This document shows positions 6,752-12,588 of a DNA stretch of 17,153 nt, in pieces. Made by a program: the position numbers and the translations under genes. The stretch is from Treponema sp. (GTDB lineage Bacteria > Spirochaetota > Spirochaetia > Treponematales > Breznakiellaceae): contig JAITEW010000021.1 in the NCBI GenBank assembly GCA_031281855.1, positions 1 through 17,153 on the forward strand, given 5' to 3'. The notes under the pieces are model-generated. The model ran no database searches. It had not been told where the DNA came from and worked only from the letters and a program-made list of their open reading frames with translations. Positions within the stretch are counted from its first letter, which is position 1, and every line of letters begins with the position of its first letter.

Positions 6752-7801
6752 TTAACAAGGCCCTGTTTTTACGGCCCTAAGCAGTTGTTCCGCCAGTTCC
6801 ATAGAGGAGCAGTCTTCGGCTGTCCTTGCGGGATCGCAGGCTTCCTGGTTTTCCTGCACGGTTTGGATAAAAAGCCGGTCCTCGTCGCGGTAGCCGTAAT
6901 AATCGGCGTACTCAGCGCTTCCTGCGATTTTTACGCCGTCGAATTCGAAGATCTCCTGCTCCCCTTTGCCTGCTGCCGATAAACTGTGGGTGCCGGGTCC
7001 CTGGCTGAGGAGTATCTTTCCTGAACACGCCGGTTCGCCAAAACCGAGGTTGATAAACGCCGAAGCCCCGGGTCCGTGGATTTCAAACTGATGCACCCGC
7101 CCGCCGGAACGGTAATTGGCCCTGACTCCCCCGGTAACGCCGTTTTCAAACCTCATGGAAGAGTACCAGGCTTCGGCAATTTTGGTTTGAGGGTTCTTCG
7201 TTTCGAGAGTCTCCGCTTCGGTAACAGCGGAGATTTTCCCTGCCCCGCCTGAAGCCAGATGCCGCACCAGATCGATCACATGGATAACATCGCAGATAAA
7301 CGAACCGGCGCAGCCGCCGTAAAAGGACGGGGAGCTGTTTTTGTAAAAACAGCCTTCAACGTGGGTTATTTCCGACACCCTGCAAAACTCCCGGACCATT
7401 TCCCTGACTAACGGAATAAAACGCCTGTTGAATCCCGTATGGAGTATGCGCCTTTGAGATCCGGCGATTTCCTTAAGGCTCTTTGCCTGGAAGGAGCTTA
7501 TACCCATGGGCTTTTCCATAAAAACATGTTTCCCTGCAAGGAGGCAGTCGCCGGCGGCCCGGAAAAGCCCGTCAGGAGGAACAAGCACGAAAACAGCGTC
7601 CAGGTTTTCCTGCGCCAGCATTTCGTGGTATGAGAGAAAAATTCCGGGAATATTGAACCGTTCCGCCGCTTTCTGAGCGCGTTGGGGAAAAAAATCGCAG
7701 ACAGCGCGGAGCTCTACTTCGGCCATAGCGGCCAGAAGCGGCAGATGAATAGAACAGGCTATCCCCCCGGCGCCGATAACGCCTATCCGTACCTTTTGCA
7801 T
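6752..7801 (-). CDS. Gfo/Idh/MocA family NAD(P)-dependent oxidoreductase (copy 2)
   Basis: A 349-residue cytoplasmic dehydrogenase. The Rossmann loop GAGGIA is at residues 10-15 and EKP at 96-98. In the C-terminal domain the catalytic region reads CDVIHVIDLVRHL, placing His174 and Asp177 in the expected positions, but the usual run of glycines before it is not present (FICDV instead). It should oxidise or reduce a sugar or cyclitol; the substrate is unknown. Start choice: an in-frame TTG at 7810 overlaps the stop of the upstream gene, but ATG 7801 gives the normal family N-terminus (MQKVRIGVIGAGG). An AAGGA lies 11 bases upstream, a long spacer, so the two starts remain close competitors. A gap of 5 bp from the upstream gene and 10 bp to the regulator indicates an operon. 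Confidence 0.86.
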   Translation of the reverse strand: MQKVRIGVIGAGGIACSIHLPLLAAMAEVELRAVCDFFPQRAQKAAERFNIPGIFLSYHEMLAQENLDAVFVLVPPDGLFRAAGDCLLAGKHVFMEKPMGISSFQAKSLKEIAGSQRRILHTGFNRRFIPLVREMVREFCRVSEITHVEGCFYKNSSPSFYGGCAGSFICDVIHVIDLVRHLASGGAGKISAVTEAETLETKNPQTKIAEAWYSSMRFENGVTGGVRANYRSGGRVHQFEIHGPGASAFINLGFGEPACSGKILLSQGPGTHSLSAAGKGEQEIFEFDGVKIAGSAEYADYYGYRDEDRLFIQTVQENQEACDPARTAEDCSSMELAEQLLRAVKTGPC

Positions 7802-7806
7802 GCTGT

Positions 7807-8799
7807 TCAAAATCCTTCTTTAATAAGCGACTGTGCCAGGATCATCTCAGCGGCTTTCATGGTGTTAAGGGTATTGTCAAAACAGGCCCCTGGCTGCCCG
7901 CCGGAAAGGCAGCAGCGGGTAAAATCTTCAGCCGCCGCCAGAACCCCGGTGTAGACGTGGAATTCCCTGCTCCCTGCGGCTTCGGCGGTATCGAAAACCT
8001 GGGGCGTAAGGTTCCCGTCAGCGTAAAGACAGGCTTTGGTTTCGTGTTCGGCTTCAACATAGATCCCAGGCGCGTGCATCTCTACAGCGAAGATCCGTTT
8101 TCCTGAAGACCAGTTGTTCATGAGATGGCCGATGCAGCCGTTGGCAAAAGTTAGCTGGGCCATAATCACATTGATGTCCACTGTGCCTATGCGGTTTGTA
8201 ATGCTGTCGATACGCGCGATTTCCGACCCAGCCATCCAGCGCAGGGTATCCAGCGCGTGGACCGTGTCGTCCATCATGTGATCCCTTGGGCCCAGAAAAT
8301 CATGAATATCGCTTTTGTAGAATTTGCAGACCACATGGGTCATCTGCCCCCGCTTGAGGCATTCTTCCCTGAGCTTTACGACCATAGGGGTATAACGCCG
8401 CTGAAGGCTTACCTGGGTTACCACGCCTTTGCGCCTGGCTGTAGCCGCCAGGGCTCTGGCCTGGTGTATGCTCAGGGCCATGGGCTTTTCGATATAGAGA
8501 TGAAGCCCCTGTTCCAGACACCACATCCAGATGTCGTACATAAGATGAGGCTGGCCGATAACCACTGCCGCATCGGGCTTGATATCGCGTATCATGTTCC
8601 GGTAATCGAAAACGCCGCCTGAACCGTACCGGTTTTTGACGCCGTAGGTGTCAGCGGTTTTGTTTAAACGTTCAGGATCGATGTCGCAGATCCCGGCGAT
8701 TTCAACTTTCCCGGCTTTTGCAAGATCGTTAAAAGAAGGGTAGATAACCTGGTTTGCCCGGCTCCCGGCGCCTATCATGACGATTTTCAGTTTGTTCAT
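7807..8799 (-). CDS. Gfo/Idh/MocA family NAD(P)-dependent oxidoreductase (copy 3)
   Basis: A 330-residue cytoplasmic dehydrogenase. The Rossmann loop is GAGSRA at 10-15, EKP at 104-106, and the catalytic region DDTVHALDTLRW gives His181 and Asp184. The block before the His is Met-Met-Asp-Asp rather than the glycine-rich version of copy 1, making it more like copy 2. The frame stays open to 8985, but that extension is a basic, low-quality translation inside the upstream gene. ATG 8799 is preceded by GGAGG with a 6-nt spacer, and its ATGA overlaps the stop of the isomerase gene, which implies translational coupling. Probably acts on the same or a consecutive intermediate as the isomerase encoded immediately before it. 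Substrate unknown. Confidence 0.87.
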   Translation of the reverse strand: MNKLKIVMIGAGSRANQVIYPSFNDLAKAGKVEIAGICDIDPERLNKTADTYGVKNRYGSGGVFDYRNMIRDIKPDAAVVIGQPHLMYDIWMWCLEQGLHLYIEKPMALSIHQARALAATARRKGVVTQVSLQRRYTPMVVKLREECLKRGQMTHVVCKFYKSDIHDFLGPRDHMMDDTVHALDTLRWMAGSEIARIDSITNRIGTVDINVIMAQLTFANGCIGHLMNNWSSGKRIFAVEMHAPGIYVEAEHETKACLYADGNLTPQVFDTAEAAGSREFHVYTGVLAAAEDFTRCCLSGGQPGACFDNTLNTMKAAEMILAQSLIKEGF

Positions 8800-9638
8800 T
8801 GCGGTCCTCCGAACAGGCCGTTGATATACTTCAGGTCTTCTCTGGCGTATTTTTCCACCTGGGGCTCTTCGCTGTACTCGGCAGGCAGGCACACGGTTCC
8901 TGAATAGCCCCGGCTTTTGAGGTACTCTACCGCCGCCGCCCAACTTCCCATGCCTTCGCGGCTTGTAACCCATTCGGCGCCCCACTTGGCTTCATCTGTC
9001 TGCGCAGCGGGGTTTTCCCGGAACCACCGGGCGGCCTTGAAATTGACCATGCACAGATGGTCCCAAAGGCAGTCCAGGGTGTAGCGGGGATTCTCTCCCG
9101 CAAGCCCGGAATGGCCGGCGTCCCACACAGCGGCGATATAGCGGGGATCGTAATCCTTAAGGAGGATATAGCTGTCATAGGAACCGGTAATATCGGCGTC
9201 GCCGTAGTGCATCTGTACTCCAAGGGTAACCTGGTACTTCATGCAGAATGGCAAAATCCTGTCGTATTTCCGCCGCAAGGCATCCATGTTTTCGTGGAAC
9301 CCCAGGTTCCGGTTAAAGCTCTGGCAGATACGGATGACAGGAATCCCCCCTTCCCCGCAGCCTGAGAAAACCTCCTCGTTGACGCCTATAACCTCGCCCT
9401 TTCCGTCAGCAGTATGCACGTCAATGCCTGCAGCGAGGCTCGTTACCAGCACGCCGTGCCTTTCCAGGGTGTTAGCGAGCCGCAGTATCCCTTTGGCCCC
9501 TTCTGAAGGTTGTACCTGAAAGCCCTCCCGCAGGGGGTACTCTACGGCGTCAAAGCCCATATTTCGTACCAGAACCCCTAATTCGTTCAGTGACTGGGTT
9601 TTCCAGGGCTTTGTAAAAACAGAAAAATGGTTTGCCAT
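8796..9638 (-). CDS. Sugar phosphate isomerase/epimerase-type TIM-barrel protein (AP_endonuc_2 fold)
   Basis: A 280-residue protein resembling the xylose-isomerase-like TIM-barrel superfamily (IolE, hydroxypyruvate isomerase, tagatose epimerase relatives). Recognisable parts are an N-terminal VFTKPW strand followed by GFDAVEYPLREG, a central VWDAGHSG with Asp and His in likely metal-binding positions, and a late LPAEYSEE strand with a probable metal-binding Glu. It likely isomerises, epimerises or dehydrates a keto sugar or cyclitol with a divalent metal. Some members paired with Gfo/Idh/MocA enzymes instead cleave 3-keto-glycosides, so a lyase role is possible. It is the first gene of the minus-strand cluster, with AGGAG 10 bases before ATG 9638. 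Its stop overlaps the next gene start by ATGA. The upstream region holds the main candidate operator pair. Confidence 0.75.
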   Translation of the reverse strand: MANHFSVFTKPWKTQSLNELGVLVRNMGFDAVEYPLREGFQVQPSEGAKGILRLANTLERHGVLVTSLAAGIDVHTADGKGEVIGVNEEVFSGCGEGGIPVIRICQSFNRNLGFHENMDALRRKYDRILPFCMKYQVTLGVQMHYGDADITGSYDSYILLKDYDPRYIAAVWDAGHSGLAGENPRYTLDCLWDHLCMVNFKAARWFRENPAAQTDEAKWGAEWVTSREGMGSWAAAVEYLKSRGYSGTVCLPAEYSEEPQVEKYAREDLKYINGLFGGPQ

Positions 9639-9675
9639 AGCTCAATCGCTCCTATGCTTAAATGTTCAGTTTGGA

Positions 9676-9705
9676 AGTATACAATTAACCTGCTCATGTA
9701 TACAA
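9676..9705 (-). promoter_or_regulatory. Candidate promoter of the minus-strand oxidoreductase cluster
   Basis: On the minus strand TTGTAT (9705-9700) and TATACT (9681-9676) lie 18 bp apart, giving a fair sigma-70 match. Transcription would begin near 9669 and give a leader of about 30 nt that contains the ribosome-binding site of the isomerase gene. Both hexamers are part of the operator-like repeats described separately. Confidence 0.45.
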
Positions 9706-9706
9706 T
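9677..9706. promoter_or_regulatory. Paired operator candidates, GTATACAAT repeated 21 bp apart
   Basis: The 9-mer GTATACAAT occurs at 9677-9685 and 9698-9706, a period of 21 bp, or two helical turns. Each copy contains the palindrome GTATAC, extended to TGTATACA at 9697-9704. GT(N)AC symmetry fits the general GntR-family operator pattern. The copies overlap the -10 and -35 hexamers of the cluster promoter, an arrangement that suits repression by the GntR-LacI protein bound to one DNA face. Confidence 0.5.
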
Positions 9707-9822
9707 AAATGTTCCGCTATGGCTTGTCAAGCGGAAAATACACAGCAGCCTGCGGCACAGGGGCCTGGGATTCTACTTGAAAAATATTCAATTTTAGGCA
9801 AACTATTTTAGACAAGGAGAAC
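9707..9822. other. Rest of the divergent intergenic region
   Basis: Together with 9639-9706 this makes a 184-bp gap between divergent genes. The part from about 9777 is AT-rich and contains the imperfect palindrome TTGAA-N5-TTCAA (9777-9791). A TATTTT at 9804-9809 could be a -10 element for the plus-strand genes, but no -35 with acceptable spacing is visible. AAGGAG at 9814-9819 is the ribosome-binding site for the next gene. Confidence 0.3.
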
Positions 9823-10344
9823 ATGGAAAAATCGAAGGGGGCTTCGGGATTATCCGGCAGCAGACAGAAGCCGTTTTACGCCAGCGGCCTGCGCTTTTCC
9901 TGTACCCGCTGTTCGGCGTGCTGCAGGTATGAAAGCGGCTATGTATTTCTTTCCCGGAAGGATCTCGGCGTTCTAGTAAAAGCCCTGAATATGGGCTATA
10001 CTGAGTTTATGGAAACCTATTGCCGCTGGGTTCCCTCTCTTGCCGGGCCTGAGCGGCTTTCTTTGCGGGAAAAATCCAATTTTGACTGTATTTTCTGGGT
10101 TCAGCCCCAGGAGGGCCCGGGGGGATGTTCCGTTTATAACGCCCGCCCCCTCCAGTGCCGTGCGTTCCCGTTCTGGCCCCATGTTTTGGGTTCCCAAGGT
10201 TCCTGGAAAGATACGGCAGCGGATTGCCCCGGCATGGAGCACGGACGGCTCTATACGGCAGAGGATATTGAAGCCTGGCTTGAACGGCAGGAGGCTGAAC
10301 CTATTATTATACGAAAAACCGAACGCTTTAAAGGGGGGGGGTGA
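9823..10344 (+). CDS. YkgJ-type cysteine-cluster protein (CxxCxxCC, putative Zn/Fe chelator)
   Basis: A 173-residue cytoplasmic protein with the hallmark CTRCSACC: Cys27, Cys30, Cys33 and Cys34. Further cysteines lie at 67, 89, 102, 112 and 135, including the typical CSVYNARPLQCRAFPFWP block at 102-119 and DCPG at 134-137. Members of this family are annotated as zinc- or iron-chelating, and their biochemical role is mostly unknown. Starts at ATG 9823 after AAGGAG with a short spacer. It opens the plus-strand run leading to dnaG and rpoD. Its last codons are AAA-GGG-GGG-GGG-TGA, so the C-terminus is three glycines encoded by a nine-G tract. The TGA shares its A with the ATG of the next gene, and the tract acts as that gene's ribosome-binding site. 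Confidence 0.82.
   Translation: MEKSKGASGLSGSRQKPFYASGLRFSCTRCSACCRYESGYVFLSRKDLGVLVKALNMGYTEFMETYCRWVPSLAGPERLSLREKSNFDCIFWVQPQEGPGGCSVYNARPLQCRAFPFWPHVLGSQGSWKDTAADCPGMEHGRLYTAEDIEAWLERQEAEPIIIRKTERFKGGG
10333..10341 (+). repeat. G9 homopolymer at the junction of two genes
   Basis: Nine consecutive G residues end the cysteine-cluster gene and form the Shine-Dalgarno region of the MBL-fold gene. Adding one G would remove the TGA from frame and read GTG-ATG-CAT, joining the two proteins in frame. Confidence 0.9.
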
Positions 10345-11285
10345 TGCATATCCGGTTTTTTGGCGTTCGCGGGTCCCTGCCTGCGCCCCAGTTGCCGTGT
10401 CAGATAAAATCCAAGATTTCGGCCATACTGGAACGCCTTACGCCCGAGGATATCGCGTCCCCTGAAAGCCGCGAACGGTTCCTGGCGGCCCTGCCGCCGT
10501 GGCTTTTCGGGACCGTCGGGGGGAATTCCCCCTGCGTCTCTGTACAGCTTGACAACCCCGCAGAGGTCGTTGTCTTCGACGCCGGTTCAGGGATACGGGA
10601 ACTGGGGATTGCCCTGCCACGGGAAAAGCCCAAACCCCTGCAGTACCACATTTTTTTCTCCCATTTCCACTGGGACCACATCCAGGGGCTGCCGTTTTTC
10701 AATCCCGCGTACGATCCTTCTGTTTCAGTGGATTTCTATTCGCCAAAGCCCAACCTGGAAACTTCCCTTCACGGCCAGATGACTTCTCCCTATTTCCCGG
10801 TGCATATCGAATCCATGGGGGCAAAAAAGACATTCCATGTCCTCACAGACCGGCAGGCCCTCGGGGAGGCGGTGATTACGTGGAAAAAAATGAACCATCC
10901 CGGTGATTCCTATTCCTACAAGGTAGATGATGGGAAGCATAAGTTCATCTACGCCACTGACACCGAGCTGTCCGCTAACGACTTTATAAAAAATGATGAA
11001 AACGCCACCTTTTTCGCGGATGCGGATATTATCGTTATCGATTCCCAGTACACCCTCGGGGAAGCTATCGAAAAATACAACTGGGGGCACAGCGCCTTCA
11101 GTATGGCAGTGGATTTTGCCGCGAACTGGGGGATTAAGCACATGGTCCTTTTCCACCATGATCCGACCTATGACGATCACAAGCTTTTCAATATCCTCCA
11201 GTCCGCAAAGTGGTATACTGAACGGATGAATATCAAAGGAATAAAGCTCACGCTGGCCATGGAAGGCATGGAGATAGATCTTTAA
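10344..11285 (+). CDS. MBL-fold metallo-hydrolase (cyclic-nucleotide phosphodiesterase/RNase Z-like family)
   Basis: A 313-residue protein of the metallo-beta-lactamase superfamily. The N-terminus FFGVRGSLP followed by GGNSPCVSV and VFDAGSGIRELG is typical of the PhnP/RNase Z-like branch that hydrolyses phosphodiesters. Metal ligands visible are His107, His109, Asp111 and His112 (HFHWDH), His185, Asp206 in ATDTE, and a late His at 249 (GHS) or 271-272 (FHHD). A segment of about 40 residues between GSLP and GGN is longer than in many relatives. It probably cleaves a cyclic nucleotide or other small phosphodiester in the cytoplasm; which one cannot be decided. ATG 10344 overlaps the previous stop by one base (TGATG). 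A GTG one codon earlier is in frame but lies at the end of the G tract. The next small gene follows after 2 bp. Confidence 0.85.
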   Translation: MHIRFFGVRGSLPAPQLPCQIKSKISAILERLTPEDIASPESRERFLAALPPWLFGTVGGNSPCVSVQLDNPAEVVVFDAGSGIRELGIALPREKPKPLQYHIFFSHFHWDHIQGLPFFNPAYDPSVSVDFYSPKPNLETSLHGQMTSPYFPVHIESMGAKKTFHVLTDRQALGEAVITWKKMNHPGDSYSYKVDDGKHKFIYATDTELSANDFIKNDENATFFADADIIVIDSQYTLGEAIEKYNWGHSAFSMAVDFAANWGIKHMVLFHHDPTYDDHKLFNILQSAKWYTERMNIKGIKLTLAMEGMEIDL

Positions 11286-11287
11286 TC

Positions 11288-11467
11288 ATGGAAGATAACC
11301 AAGAAACCGGGCTATTCCTGGATTTCGATGACTGCAAGGCCCTGTTCCGGGGGCTTAAAAAAAACGAAGCCGGCCTTTCCGGCCCGGAACGGGACATACT
11401 CCGGAGGATTGAGCGTATTCTGTACACCAGGCTTTCCATCCGGGAGTTTGAAGAGCTCGATTCATAA
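11288..11467 (+). CDS. Small 59-residue protein of unknown function
   Basis: An intact reading frame from ATG 11288 to TAA 11467, 2 bp after the MBL-fold gene and 43 bp before mltG. It is strongly charged: an acidic N-terminus with FLDFDDC, a basic middle (FRGLKK), and an amphipathic helix-like second half ending EFEELDS. There is no signal peptide or membrane segment, and a single Cys16. No good ribosome-binding site is seen: GGAG lies 14 bases upstream, so expression may depend on coupling with the gene before. I do not recognise a family. Reasons to believe it: its position inside a tight operon, filling an otherwise empty gap, and protein-like composition. Confidence 0.6.
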   Translation: MEDNQETGLFLDFDDCKALFRGLKKNEAGLSGPERDILRRIERILYTRLSIREFEELDS

Positions 11468-11498
11468 ATTCAGGGGATTCTAACGAACGATGGTATCC

Positions 11499-11506
11499 AA
11501 GAGAGG
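11499..11506 (+). promoter_or_regulatory. Ribosome-binding site that decides the mltG start
   Basis: AAGAGAGG ends 4 bases before ATG 11511. The upstream in-frame ATG at 11490 has no purine-rich sequence before it, so translation from 11511 is favoured. Confidence 0.6.
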
Positions 11507-11510
11507 TAAG

Positions 11511-12587
11511 ATGTCTTCCGTTTCCCGGTGGATCAAATATGCCAGTATCCTGCTTGCTTTTTTCCTTGTTTGTACAGCGGCGGCCCTGGCTGTGGTGATC
11601 CGCCTTAATTCCCCTCCTGACGCGCCGCCCCGGTTCCAGGCAGGCGACAGGACTCTCAGGCCCGACGGGGAAAATAACGCTCTTATTTTGGAGGTAAAGA
11701 ACGGAGAAACCGCCTATTCAGTAGGGAAACGGCTTGAAGAAGCAGGGGTGATCAGAAGCCGGTATCTGTGGCAGCTTTTATCCCGGATTAACCGGGATTA
11801 CATCAAGTCCGGGTTCTACAGGATTGAACTGCCTGCAACCCAGATGGGCATCCACGCGCTTTTGGTCTCAGGGAGCCAGATTCTGGTAAGGGTAACGGTC
11901 CCTGAGGGGGTGACGCTGAAAAAAACCGCCAGGATCATGGAAGAAGCAGGGATATGTACCGCAGGGGATTTTCTGAAAGCGGCGGCTTCCGAAACTATCA
12001 GGAACAATTACCATGTTTCAGGCGAAACCATGGAGGGTTACCTCTACCCGGATACCTATTTTTTCCCCCTTTCGTTCCCTGCGGGTATGGTCGTAACCGC
12101 TATGGCGGATACTTTTTTTGAGCGCCTGCGCGAAATTGCCCCTGAAGCCCTGAATATGAACGCCAGGGATCTGAACAGCCGGGTTATTATCGCGTCCATC
12201 GTGGAACGGGAATACCGTGTAGACGAGGAAGCGGGCCTTATGGCAGGGGTTTTTTACAACCGCCTGAACATCGGCATGGCCCTCCAGTCCTGCGCCACAG
12301 TGGAATACGTGATCACCGAAATCCAGGGCAGGCCCCACCCCGAAGTCCTTTACAACAGGGACACTGCTATACGTGATCCCTACAATACCTATATCATGCC
12401 GGGCCTGCCTCCGGGACCCATTTCGGCTCCCGGCAGGACGGCTCTTGCCGCCGCTTTCCACCCGGCGGCGTCGGATTTTCTCTACTTCCGGCTGACCGAC
12501 GCAGCAGCAGGGAAGCACTATTTTTCCCGGACCCTGGACGACCATATCAGAGCCGGGGCTCTCTACGTTAAAGGACGTTCTTTTTAG
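11511..12587 (+). CDS. mltG: Endolytic murein transglycosylase MltG (YceG family)
   Basis: A membrane-anchored lytic transglycosylase of 358 residues that cuts nascent peptidoglycan strands in the periplasm and is thought to set glycan chain length. Residues about 9-31 form one transmembrane helix. A LysM-like region follows around 60-130. The YceG catalytic domain begins near 165 and carries EGYLYPDTYFF (175-185), the catalytic Glu232 in ASIVEREY, LQSCATVEYV (258-267) and YNTYIMPGLPPGPIS (291-305). The asparagine of the usual SNPG motif is replaced by alanine (SAPG), and LQSDPT reads LQSCAT. These are mild departures. Only one base separates its stop from dnaG, which indicates co-transcription with the replication and transcription genes. 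Confidence 0.93.
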   Translation: MSSVSRWIKYASILLAFFLVCTAAALAVVIRLNSPPDAPPRFQAGDRTLRPDGENNALILEVKNGETAYSVGKRLEEAGVIRSRYLWQLLSRINRDYIKSGFYRIELPATQMGIHALLVSGSQILVRVTVPEGVTLKKTARIMEEAGICTAGDFLKAAASETIRNNYHVSGETMEGYLYPDTYFFPLSFPAGMVVTAMADTFFERLREIAPEALNMNARDLNSRVIIASIVEREYRVDEEAGLMAGVFYNRLNIGMALQSCATVEYVITEIQGRPHPEVLYNRDTAIRDPYNTYIMPGLPPGPISAPGRTALAAAFHPAASDFLYFRLTDAAAGKHYFSRTLDDHIRAGALYVKGRSF

Positions 12588-12588
12588 C

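Noticed and set aside
6759..6778. Repeat of GGCCCT at 6759-6764 and 6773-6778 considered as a terminator between the oxidoreductase and the regulator
   Set aside because: The copies are direct, not inverted, so they cannot form a hairpin. The 10-bp gene spacing argues against termination there.
8800..8985. N-terminal extension of the third Gfo/Idh/MocA gene to 8985
   Set aside because: The extension is basic, Gly/Arg-rich and inside the isomerase gene. ATG 8799 has GGAGG at good spacing and begins exactly at the family N-terminus.
9777..9791. TTGAA-N5-TTCAA palindrome before the cysteine-cluster gene as an operator
   Set aside because: It is short, AT-rich, has no second copy in the window and no linked regulator. 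Noted only as part of the intergenic description.
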